From NCBI GenBank assembly GCA_009763385.1, contig CM019826.1, positions 83,461,942-83,525,941 of the forward strand: a DNA stretch of 64,000 nucleotides. The letters run 5' to 3'. This DNA comes from Coix lacryma-jobi var. lacryma-jobi. Lineage: Eukaryota; Streptophyta; Magnoliopsida; Poales; Poaceae. Positions 54,495 through 64,000 of the stretch are shown here, piece after piece. The translations under genes were made by a program, and so were the position numbers. The notes beneath the pieces are model-generated. The model had not been told where the DNA came from. It ran no database searches and was given only the letters and a program-made list of their open reading frames with translations. Each line of letters begins with the position of its first letter. The stretch's first letter is position 1.

Positions 54495-56257
54495 TGTTGA
54501 CACTGGTTATCTATCATAATGAAGGGATAAATAAATATGAAAAGGGCAAGAATTTGATCACCAACAAAGGTTTAGGGTTTCAACTGACAATATTCCACGA
54601 GTTTTGGTGAGTTATGATTCTGCAGGGACTAAACCAGGAAATTAGCACCGATAGCTTCCCAAAGAAGGAAACCGACGGGAGATAACGCAACCACCACGTA
54701 AGGATTATTCTAGAAGACTCCAGAGGACGTAAGAAGACACCAGGAGGTCGACCACCGCGAGAGGACGACTGGGGGGACCGAACGGTCCCACCAGGTGACC
54801 GACCGGTCATGCCCTGGGCCCGCTGGGTTGCGTCCTCTGCAAGCTATCTCCACCGACCTTTAGGATGCATCTCGGCCGTACCTTGAGTCGGTTTGATCCA
54901 AGGGCCACGGTTCATCGCCCAGGGCTATATAAACAGCCCTGAACCCCCTCTTCAGAATCAATCAGGGTTTGATCATTAGACATCATCAATCAGAGCTTCA
55001 GAAGGAGATCAATCGGAAGCCCTATAACTTCATCTACCTAGATTAGTAGATAGAATAGGATTACAGGAGGCAAGCTTCGCTTGGATTCCTGACCTAATCA
55101 CGAGAAGGCTCGGTAAGCCCAAGATCTTCTCTCTTGTATTAACATTATGGATCTATTTTATAATTGCTCTTCTAGTTCATCATTGTTCTTCATTGTTTAT
55201 GTTCTAGTTCATGTTCATCGTCTTGATAATCTTGTTCTAGTTCATGTTCTAGTTCGTACTTTAGTTCTTCTCGATGATTTAATTCACCTTATTGTTCATC
55301 ATCGTGTTCTAGATAGCAATACAATTGATATGATTAAGACATCAATCATTATATTCTTAGTTATAATGCTTATAGTCTGCTTTGATTATATATTTGGCAT
55401 AGATAGTTCATCTTTATGTTTATACTCATGTTCGTATATAGCGCTCATCTTAAAGTAGAACGGGTGGGTGATAGATGTTGTGTAGGCGTGGTGCCTATAC
55501 ATTATTTATCTGCGAATGCGTCCTATGTTCCGGATAGAGTGGTAGATCGCGGGTGTGACAAACTGTTGAGTCCTCTGTATTCCACCTCCCGAATATAGTG
55601 TTCAGTATGGCTCAGTTAACTCATGGTTTAAGGGTTACTTTGTTTGACATTTTTACTATGGAGTTGCCTCTTGTTTATAAATATGATGTGACCTAGCCAA
55701 TGATTGCCCAATATAATTGCACTAATCAATGTATGCTATGACTTGTAATTAGAATAACTTAGGAATGTTTTCTCATTAATACCTGTTATAATCATCATGC
55801 TAGGTAGTACTGTTCTTTGTTTATCCTTGATTGATCTGATCTCTGTTATGTTTTATCAATTATTTATCATATCATTTACTCTGTAACCTGATTCCTATTT
55901 GAAGTAATTTTGTGTTATCAGTCTTATTATAAGTTTGCCATATTAAATGCTGTTAAGTCCTTACAATGCCATCATATCTTGAATTGATTAGTCTCTAGGC
56001 TAAATATAAATAACGATACCTGAGACTAGCTTGGGTGAAATGCTTCTACAGTGGGTATGTTTATCTGTGCGCTTGCGGGTAAATATCTATCTTTAAATCC
56101 AGTGCCCTGATATATTTGCATTGCTAGCTTCATGTTGGGGAAGACAACTTGACGTTAAGTGGAGTTAGTAGTGTCCCGTACACTCTTTAGTGCTTTCACT
56201 AGTTTATTATTTTATGTGGCTCTCTTCTTAGAGTGATTCCATTAAGGAGTGTCAACA
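54495..56257 (+). repeat. 5' LTR of H (1763 bp)
   Basis: Starts TGTTGACACTGGTTATC, ends AGGAGTGTCAACA. It contains GACCGAACGGTC and GACCGACCGGTC motifs (54775-54810), a TATA box at 54927-54933, and a TTCATCGTCTAG / TTCTAGTTCATG microsatellite at 55170-55290 that is longer in the 3' LTR (62560-62680). Confidence 0.93.
54920..54941 (+). promoter_or_regulatory. TATA box inside a 7-bp inverted repeat
   Basis: CAGGGCT (54920-54926), ATATAAAC, AGCCCTG (54935-54941). The same arrangement occurs in the 3' LTR of H (62300-62323) and around the TATA of G. Confidence 0.75.
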
Positions 56258-56265
56258 AGCTTTTC

Positions 56266-56283
56266 TGGCGCCGTTACCAGGGA
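56266..56283 (+). promoter_or_regulatory. Primer binding site of H
   Basis: TGGCGCCGTTACCAGGGA, 8 nt after the 5' LTR; tRNA-Asp type, two bases from the site of G. Confidence 0.85.
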
Positions 56284-56492
56284 CCACATCAATTCAATTA
56301 GGGATGGTACCTAGGGTTAATTATTAAAATCTTTATGAACACTGATAGGACACTGCATTAGCAGCAATTAGAACGGTGGCTAGAACATATCATTTTACTT
56401 ACACACATGTGATAATGCACTGATTATTTACTTTTACTCAAACAGACTTACCCTGGCTTTGTTTATCTTTTATATCTTATGCAGGGTGATGT

Positions 56493-57952
56493 ATGACTGG
56501 TTTCCAACTTCCGAAAAACTACATTGAGGATCCTGAAGCTTTACTAAGGAAAACTAGACGCAAACTTAAGAGACCCTCAGCACCACTACCAGAAGTTAGC
56601 CAGATAAGAAGAAGCTTAACACCAGTGTTGGACACCATGGCCGACAAGACACTCCGCGAGTTCTCTGCACCAACCACTGTGAACATCAGGACTGGACCAA
56701 CAGTCAATGTGGGAGACAACGGATTTGAACTCAAGCCAGCTTTGATCAACATGGTGCAAGCTAATCAGTTTTGCGAAAAGGCACATGAAGACGCAAGCGC
56801 AAATCTCCAACACTTTCTAGAGATTTGTAGCACTTTCACCATCAAAGGAGTCGAAAGGGACGCCATTCTACTTCGCTTGTTCCCATTCTCACTCTTGGGG
56901 AAAGCAAAACAATGGTTCTACGCCAACAAAGTTAAAAACACCTCGTGGGCGATCTGTTCAACTGCCTTCCTAGCAAAGTTCTTTCCAGTGGGCAAGACGA
57001 ATGCCCTCCGTGCCAAGATTTCAACTTTTCAGCAACAACATGAAGAATCAATCCCAGAAGCTTGGGAACGCTTTCATGACTACATATCAGAATGCCCTCA
57101 CCATGGGATGGAGAATTGGCTACTCATGCAGACCTTCTACCACGGGCTCACTTCAAGTACCTGTGAGAATGTGGATGCCGCTGCTGGAGGATCATTCTTA
57201 TCACTCACGATCAACAATGCAACTACACTCATAGAGAAGATGGCCTCTAACCAAGGTTGGAATGAGGAACGCTCTCAGCCATGCAAGAGGGGAGGAATAC
57301 ATCAAGTAAAGGAAGTAGACATGTTGTCTGCCAAAGTTGACCTACTCATGAAAAAGTTCGATGAACACACTCCTAAGAGAGAAGACGTCAAACAAATGTA
57401 CGAATCTCGCATGACATGTGAAGAGTGTGGAGGCACTGGTCATTTAGGGAGCAACTGCCCTGAAATTCAAGAGGATGCAAAGTACATCAACAACAACTCC
57501 AACTATCGTCCTCAACAAACTCAAGGATGGAACCAGCAATCAAGGCCTAATTACTCAGGTAACTACTCAGGTAACTACCAAGGTAATATTTTAATCAACC
57601 ACCTTTGAGAGAGATGATATCCAATCAAAATAAAATTATTGATAATATGTCTAAGAAGATAGCTTCCAATGATAAACTGCTTGAAAATATTAATACTAGA
57701 ATGGATACCTTTACTTCTGCTATAAAGAATCAACATGGCTTTAATAAAATGATAGAATCTCAGTTATCTCAGTTAGCAGCTTCAGTCCCTGTGGCTGAAA
57801 ATGGTAAGATTCCAGGAAATCTAAAAGAGCTAGAAGCTGAAACTGCAAATCTTGTAGACATCTTTGATGCAGGACACCTCATACCTAGACCTTCAAGAGA
57901 ATGGATGGATGACTCCATTGCCCCAAGAAAGGAGGTCGAGGAAGACCTGTGA
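56493..57952 (+). pseudogene. Element H gag (Athila type), nearly intact
   Basis: The 371-codon frame 56493-57608 is the longest credible coding sequence in the window. After a basic N-terminus (LRKTRRKLKRPSAPLPEV) comes the capsid core FELKPALINMVQANQF, AILLRLFPFSLLGKAKQWFY, then EAWERFHDYISECPHHGMEN and LMQTFYHGLTSST. A zinc knuckle CEECGGTGHLGSNC follows near residue 310 (57418-57460), then a Gln/Asn/Tyr-rich tail. A one-base shift near 57590 leads to MSKKIASNDKLLENINTRMD and IESQLSQLAASVPVAENGKI (57605-57952), a coiled-coil-like linker to protease. Gag should assemble particles and bind RNA; the frameshift is the only obvious lesion. Confidence 0.9.
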
Positions 57953-58872
57953 TTCCAATTCATATTGGACCTCACATTTTTGAAGAAGCAGTCTGTGACC
58001 TTGGAGCAAGCGTCAACATTATGCCAAGGGTAATATACGAACGAATATATGGTGCACCTCTATTATATACAACTATGTGTTTGTAGCTCGCAGATCAGAC
58101 ACTGTGCTACCCATTAGGAATTCTAGAAGATATCTGTGTACGAGTGGGACGCTCGTATGTGTGTGCAGACTTTATGATCATTGAGACAGGTGGAGACAAA
58201 AGAGCACCCATCATTCTTGGACGCCCGTTCCTAAGCTCAACGAAAGCCATCATCTACACGGACAGCGCCAAGATCTGTTTCACAATCACACAGGCAACAA
58301 AGAAAGATTCAGTTTCAAGAGACGTACACTCACTACCAAAGTCCACCCTCAGATGCCCTACGAAGATGCAAACATCATATCATCAAAGAAGAAGAATAGG
58401 AACAGAAGGAGGAAGAACAAGGCTACACAACTACATCAAGACACAGTATGGATGGTCAACTCTGTCCAAACAAAACACGACCACCTTCTTGCATCACCAT
58501 ACCTTGCCAAGAGAGATGACCCAGGCGTACCCACCCATAGATTGCAAGATCGAAGGAAGTACATTCCACAAGACGTTCTGCGACATTGGCTCAAGTGTCA
58601 ATATATTGTCTAAGGTAACATATGAGCACTTATATAAAAATAGACCTATGTATCAAACATATGTGCAGCTACAAATGGCGGACCAAACTTATCGATTTCC
58701 GGAGGGAATAGTAAAGGACGTGATGATCCAAATTAAAGACCACTATGTTCCCACCGACTTCTTAGTACTAGACATAGGAAAGGAAAACGACATTCACATC
58801 ATCCTTGGAAGACCCTTCCTCAACACCACTGGCGCCATCATCTACATGAGATCTAGAGAGATCCACTTCTAG
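57940..58872 (+). pseudogene. Element H tandem retropepsin-like domains
   Basis: Two aspartic-protease-like folds in a row. First: HIFEEAVCDLGASVNIMPRV (57978-58035), LADQTLCYPLGILEDICVRV (after a TAG near 58085) and APIILGRPFLSSTKAIIY (58204-58257). Second: KTFCDIGSSVNILSKVTYEH (58570-58630), MADQTYRFPEGIVKDVMIQI and IHIILGRPFLNTTGAIIY (58795-58850). Both have the D-x-G-[AS]-S-V box and the ILGRPF flap partner. Other elements here have one copy. The stop and a frame change near 57950 break the first, but the second lies in an open frame 58144-58872. They are similar but not identical, so the duplication is old. Confidence 0.82.
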
Positions 58873-59180
58873 TTCTTCAGAGAGAAGGTACGTTGTTACT
58901 TCAAAAGTTATGCCACTAATGTACAGGAAAAGAAGAACCACTCAAGGAGGAGACGCCGCACATCCCAACCAACAAGAATCGACAAATCAAGGATGGATGG
59001 GCTGACTATGAAGGAGAAGTTACTAGGAGTGAAGATATCATATTAAAGGAAACGAAGGACCAAGAAGTAAAGGAGACAAGACCACCAGTTAAACAAGTAT
59101 GGAAAAAGAAAAAGAATTCTACTGACGTGCAATCATCGAGGTCCTCCTCAGGATCTGCTGATGCACCAAAGGAAGAATAA
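58873..59180 (+). other. Charged C-terminal tail of the H polyprotein
   Basis: A frame change after 58872 gives KETKDQEVKETRPPVKQVWK then KKKNSTDVQSSRSSSGSADA, stop at 59178-59180. Highly basic and Ser-rich, resembling the segment upstream of RT in Athila polyproteins; here nothing RT-like follows. Confidence 0.5.
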
Positions 59181-59553
59181 AGAGTGTACAAGGAGTCTTG
59201 TTCGATATAGACTATAAACGTTGAATCCTCGCCGGAAGGTAACTCGGTAGTTATCCATATTCATTAGCATCAAATTCATCATTGCATAATTTCAGCATAA
59301 TCATATTAGTATCATATTTACTTCCTAGCAACTATATTTGTATTAGAAAACAAAATGAAAACTCTAAGCCCCATGAGAGTATAAACTTTCTGTGGAGGCA
59401 CAAAAATAAAATATACATTTGCATTGCATACATATAAAATCTAAAAAGAGATACTATGTAACTCTGCTGTGAAACTCTGCTTAGTGGAAAGGAAGAATAT
59501 AAATAATCTTAAGAGCTTTAAGACAACTAGACAAATGGAGGAATATTATCAGT
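59181..59553 (+). other. Non-coding region of H before the CACTA insertion
   Basis: A/T-rich, no ORF of note. TCATCATTGCATAATTTCAGCATAATCATA near 59276 is of the kind seen downstream of gag in grass gypsy elements. Confidence 0.4.
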
Positions 59554-60700
59554 CACTACTAGAGAACAGGCCTTTGGACGATTTGCAAAATCAGCTTTAG
59601 TCACGGAAAATTTTGCGCCCGGGACTAGAAAGGTCTTTAGCCCCGGTTGGTAACACCAACCGGGGCTAAAGTTCCCCAGCCCAACGGCTCATTTGTCAGA
59701 GGGACCTTTAGTCCCGGTTGGTGTTACCAACCGGGGCTAAAGACCGGCCTTTAGCCCCGGTTGGTAACACTAACCGGGACTAAAAGTTTTGCCCCGGTTG
59801 GTATATCTAGCCGGGGCTAAATGTAGGCATCTTTAGCCCCGGTTGGTAACACCAACCGGGACTAAAAGGTTTTGTCCCGGTTGGTGTATCCAGCCGGGGC
59901 GAAATGCCAACATTTAGCCCGGCTGGGAATAAGGACCGGGGCTAAATGTCCCTCCCTATATTTGAACTGTTCTTCCACCTCCAGCCGTGCCCGAGCTCTT
60001 CATTTTTTTTGATTCAGTCACTTGCTTGCTTGTTTGCTGCCTTCTCCGGTGATTTTTGTTTGTTAACACATCTCCGGCGATTGATTTATTTCATCACATC
60101 TACACCGCCATCGACTTCTTGAAAGGTTACTAGCTTAACAATCGACTTCTTACTAGTTTTTTATTTTTGTAGATATTTTGAGTTCATTGACTTGATAGTT
60201 CAAATTATACTCTAAAAAACAAATATGACCGTTTAATAGTTTTATTTTAATCTTTTAGAGAAATAGAGATCATTAAATCATTTGTTGACAAAAAATAGAA
60301 ATATATATACTTTAGTTTACAAATGTGACCGGTTTCTTTAATTAGTTTTTTTTGAGAAATAGAGATGAGTTAAATCATTTGTTTACAAAAATTAGAAATA
60401 TATAATACTTTAGTTTACAAAATGTGACCGGTTTAATTAGTTTATTTTATTATTTTGGAGAAATAGAGATCAGTTAAATTATTTGTTTACAGAAATTAAA
60501 AATTATATAATACTTTAGTACTAACACTTAATCAAGTTCCACTAGTTGTGTTGTCTATCTTTGAATTCAGCAGGAAGAGAAGAAGAGAAGGACTCAAGAA
60601 ACCACTAACGGTCTACTCGTCTTCTGGAGAAAAAGACCACGTCAAGATCCAGTTTGGAGGAGAGCACCCTCAGTTATCACGATAAGTATCACGGCTTTTT
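59554..60700 (+). mobile_element. CACTA transposon end with subterminal inverted repeats
   Basis: Begins CACTACTAGAGAACAGG at 59554, the CACTA terminal sequence. Seven subterminal units based on TTTAGCCCCGGTTGGT and its complement follow to about 59950. The clearest is 59635-59671, with 17-bp perfect arms around AAC. Downstream sequence to roughly 60700 includes a splice-acceptor-like CAG before GAAGAGAAGAAGAGAAGGAC (60570), reminiscent of CACTA gene leaders. I found no opposite terminus, so the right boundary is a guess and the copy is probably truncated. Confidence 0.7.
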
Positions 60701-61870
60701 ATTACTATTAGTTCGGTTTAATTAAATCAGGTTAATAAATCTAGAACCCCTAAAAAGATGAATAACTATTATAAAACTAAATAAAGATATTATATAATGA
60801 ATAAATGTCTAGGTGGATTACAAACTTAATTTTGCTCATGATGAACAATTGCTCTACCTTTCTAACTACCTACTGTTCGAATTCAAATTTTCTTGAGTTT
60901 TAGACAAAGCTGTTCTGAATAAACTCTGAACCTAAAACATGCGGATGGCAAATGCTTAATCCAAAGTCTAGATAATTATGAGATATGATATAAAAGGTTT
61001 GAGCTGTTGTTTATCTAATTCCTAGAGATACTAGAGTTCTGGAGATTTACACTTTAAAAGATTAAACACATGATGAGATCCTGTATGACATAACATGAAT
61101 TCCTACCCAGAGCCATTAATATGATTTTAAGATAAGACTACTTGCTTTGTTATAAGTTTTTAGTTATGGATGAGAAATTTATCATGCTCTAGAGATCAAG
61201 AATGTTTATTAAAGATTCACTCTTCGAAGTAGTATTGTGTTAGAGGCATGGGCTATGCAAAAATATGAAAATGAGGAAATAAAAAGGGACAAGTATCCGA
61301 CTACCTCAAAGAAAGAAAGAAAAAGAGATTATGATAAAAGTATGAGAAAAAAGAATGATGGCCCATGGTCCCTCTAATTAAAATATGCTAGTAAGAGATG
61401 ACAAATTTCAAATGTTCTAAAGTCTTGATCTATGAGTATGACATCTTTCTTCCTAAACTTTGAATTTGACTTGGTAAGATATGCTTTTACTTCTTAAAGC
61501 TCCAGATTATATATCCATAGAAGGTAAGAAATTGCATCAGTGAGAAATCATAAAATATAAAAGAGCGATTTGAGAGTGTCATACAATGGAATCTCTGATT
61601 TTTTATTTTTGAAATATATAAAAAACTCCAGAATGAAGGTTGATCAAAGAATTAGAGATACAGCTTAACTTGATTGTTCTATCTTTCAATCGTTTAAAGA
61701 CCCAGGTGAAGGCAAAAGCTCCATAGTTAAAGGAAATATGAGAAAGTCAGAATAGTTAACTCTGAACCAAGGGAAGTTTTTCGTTTGAACATATGAACCC
61801 TTAAAAGTGTGAATGCATAGTAGCAGTTCCTGATTCATCATAAATATTTGCTAAGGGACTAGCAAAGGTA
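60701..61870 (+). other. Non-coding 3' region of H, shared with G
   Basis: No gene. TTCGAAGTAGTATTGTGTTAG and the adjacent GGCATGGGCTATGCAAAA words (61220-61265) match the complement of G near 33180-33210, and GGCCCATGGTCCCTCTAATT (61360-61380) matches G near 33050. Confidence 0.65.
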
Positions 61871-61883
61871 AGCTTGGGGGAGT
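61871..61883 (+). promoter_or_regulatory. Polypurine tract of H
   Basis: AGCTTGGGGGAGT directly precedes the 3' LTR start TGTTGACAC. Confidence 0.8.
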
Positions 61884-63632
61884 TGTTGACACTGGTTATC
61901 TATCATAATTAAGGATAAATAAATATGAAAAGGGCAAGAATTTGATCACAACAAGGTTTAGGGTTTCAACTGACATATTCCACGAGTTTTGGTGAGTTAT
62001 GATTCTGCAGGGACTAAACCAGGAAATCAGCACCGATAGCTTCCCATAGAAGGAAACCGACGGGAGATAACGCAACACCACGTAAGGATTATTCTAGAAG
62101 ACTCCAGAGGAGTAAGAGACACCAGGATGTCGACCACCGTGAGAGGCCGACTGGGGACCGACCGGTCCCACCAGGTAACCGACCGGTCGCCCCCTGGGCC
62201 CGCTGGGTTCCGTCCTCTGCAAGCTATCTCCACCGACCTTTAGGATGCATCTCGGTCGTACCTTGAGTCGGTTTGATCCAAGGGCCACGGTTCATCGCCC
62301 AGGGCTATATAAAACAGCCCCTGACCCCCCTCTTCAGAATCAATCAGGGTTTGATCATTAGACATCATCAATCAGAGCTTTAGAAGGAGATCAATCAGAA
62401 GCCCTAGAACTTCATCTACCTAGATTAGTACATAGAATAGGATTAGAGGAGGCAAGCTTCGCTTGGATTCCTGACCTAATCACGAGAAGGCTCGGTAAAC
62501 CCAAGATCTTCTGTCTTGTATTAACATTATGGATCTATTTCATAATTGCTCTTCTAGTTCATCATTGTTCTTCATTGCTTATGTTCTAGTTCATCGTCTA
62601 GTTCATGTTCATCGTCTAGTTCATCATCTAGTTCATAATCTTGTTCTAGTTCGTACTTTAGTTCTTCTCGATGATTTAATTCACCTTATTGTTCATCATT
62701 GTGTTCTAGATAGCAATACAATTGATATGATTAAGACATCAATGATTATATCTTAGTTATAATGCTTATAGTCTGCTTTGATTATATATTGGCATAGATA
62801 GTTCATCTTTATGTTTATCTCATGTTTGTATAGTGCTCATCTTAAAGTACAACGGGTGGGCGATAGATGCTGTGTAGGCGTGGTGCCTATACATTATTTA
62901 TCTGCGAATGCGTCCTATGTTCCGGATAGAGTGGTAGATCGCGGGTGTGACAGACCTGTTGAGTCCTCTATATTCCACCTCCCGAATATAGTGTTCAGTA
63001 TGGCTCAGTTAACTCATGGTTTAAGGGTTACTTTGTTTGACACTTTTACTATGGAGTTGCCTCTTGATTATAAATATGATGTGACCTAGCCATGATTGCC
63101 CAATATAATTGCACTAATCAATGTATGCTATGACTTGTAATAAGAATAACTTAGGAATGTTTCTCATTAATTCCTGTTCTAATCGTCACTTGCTAGGTAG
63201 TACTGTTCTAAGTTTATCCTTGATTGATCTGATCTCTGTTATCCTTTATCAATTATTTATCATATCATTTACTCTGTAACCTGATTCCTATTTGAAGTAA
63301 TTAGTGTGTTATCAGTCTTATTATAAGTGTGCCATATTAAATGTTCTTAAGTCCTTACAATGCCATCATATCTTGAATTGATTAGTCTCTAGGTTAAATA
63401 AAATAAAAATACCTAAGACTAGCTTGGGTGAAATGCTTCTACAGCGGTATGTTTATCTGTGCGCTTGCGGGTAAATATCTATCTTTAAATCCCTGATATA
63501 TTTGCATTGCTAGCTTCATGTTGGGGATGACAACTTGACAAGTCAGTGGAGTTAGTAGTGTCCCATACACTCTTTAGTGCTTTCACTAGTTTATTATTTT
63601 ATGTGGCTCTCTTCTTAGAGTGAGTGTCAACA
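61884..63632 (+). repeat. 3' LTR of H (1749 bp)
   Basis: Same ends as 54495-56257 and collinear, with small indels and an expanded CATCGTCTAGTT microsatellite at 62590-62650. It is followed by the target copy GTGTC. Confidence 0.93.
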
Positions 63633-64000
63633 GTGTCCATCTCTCCCATAGTGCTCACAATGGTACCTCACCGCTCTCATAGGGGGTTGTTGGTACTCAC
63701 AGTAGTGGGTGTGGATCACTTTGCCCTTCTGTGGCATGAGCTCCTCCTGGATAGGTGGCATGGTGTCCAGCTTGTTTTTCAGGTGATTGGGCTTGGGAGA
63801 CCACACTTGTTTCTTGGGTGGAGCTCTCGGAGGTTCCTCATACACTCCATCTTTGGTGTTAGGCTTGAGAGGCTCTTTGGGTGGTATCTTGGTAAGTTTG
63901 GGAGTAGGGTGGAGTTGGGCTTCTCACTCGGGTTAAGACCACTAGACTCTCCAATCTTGCCAAAAGAAGCAGCACTCTCCATCCCCTGAGCAAAGCCTAC
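63633..64000 (-). pseudogene. Element A gag, upstream of the zinc knuckle
   Basis: Minus strand; continues A after H. 63845-63627 reads KVIHTHYCEYQQPPMRAVRY then HCEHYGRDGH, matching the gag of B (49857-49755), but the second knuckle Cys is Tyr (CEHY instead of CEHC). Upstream, SGLNPSEKPNST and GLPSPIT-like pieces match B near 50070-49900. It runs off the window edge. Confidence 0.83.

Larger units (their letters stand above)
54495..63632 (+). mobile_element. Element H: non-autonomous Athila-like gypsy with gag and two protease-like domains
   Basis: Complete insertion (9138 bp) bounded by GTGTC (54490-54494, 63633-63637). LTRs 54495-56257 and 61884-63632, primer site, one gag-protease reading region (56493-59180), then about 2.7 kb without any gene, a CACTA insertion and a polypurine tract. 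No RT, RNase H or integrase motif is present on either strand. LTR ends, TATA context and the 3' region resemble G, which has a pol. Confidence 0.92.
14839..64000 (-). mobile_element. Element A: SIRE-type copia, split into five pieces by nested insertions
   Basis: Minus-strand copia element starting (3' end) at 14839 and leaving the window at 64000 within gag. Its own sequence is 14839-15817, 26863-31432, 40869-42669, 54001-54494 and 63638-64000, plus target-site copies; F, G, B and H fill the gaps. Joining is supported by perfect 5-bp duplications and by collinearity with full-length relative B. Its 3' LTR, RT-RNase H, integrase, protease and gag zinc knuckle are all recognisable; none is intact. 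Confidence 0.9.

Noticed and set aside
55147..55458. 103-codon ORF rich in Val, His and Leu in the LTR of H (also 62529-62756)
   Set aside because: Produced by the TTCATCGTCTAG microsatellite within the LTR.
54495..63632. H as an autonomous Athila element
   Set aside because: No RT, RNase H or integrase motif was found in 58873-61883 on either strand.

Overview
The window is plant nuclear DNA, almost certainly from a grass and probably a panicoid such as a Saccharum, Miscanthus or Sorghum relative. The evidence is SIRE-type copia elements with ~2 kb LTRs, Tekay-, Tat- and Athila-like gypsy elements, and a CACTA end with the grass-type CCCGGTTGGT subterminal repeats. The species call is inference. 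I see no host gene, tRNA or rRNA: essentially every base belongs to a transposable element, and nearly all coding regions are broken.

The layout is one nested stack of eight LTR retrotransposons, labelled A-H. The base is E, a Tekay-like gypsy (+, 9832-14838). Its left side is cut by copia C (-, 4827-9831), which is itself cut in its integrase by copia D (+, 1-4826, 5' half off-window). The 3' LTR of E is cut by copia A (-), which supplies the rest of the window in pieces: 14839-15817, 26863-31432, 40864-42669, 53996-54494 and 63633-64000.

Four complete elements sit inside A, each bounded by a perfect 5-bp target duplication: F, Tat-like gypsy (-, 15818-26857, ACGAG) in the LTR of A; G, Athila-like gypsy (-, 31433-40863, TTCGC) in the IN-RT linker; B, a full-length relative of A (-, 42670-53995, GCCTC) in the protease; and H, a gag-plus-protease-only Athila-like element (+, 54495-63632, GTGTC) in the gag zinc knuckle. 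A 526-bp element with 49-bp terminal inverted repeats (41796-42321) also sits in A, and a CACTA end (from 59554) sits in H.

The copia elements encode gag, aspartic protease, integrase and RT-RNase H in that order; the gypsy elements have RT-RNase H before integrase. F lacks gag and protease but carries two antisense, apparently spliced ORFs, the first with a plant-mobile-domain signature. H lacks RT, RNase H and integrase but has two retropepsin-like domains in tandem. The most unusual signals are non-coding. Copia LTRs A, B and D carry arrays of short hairpins whose stems change in a compensated way while the loop stays constant. The LTRs of F carry five copies of a 17-nt core, each between a different pair of complementary arms. 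Both patterns suggest selection or copying of folded structure.
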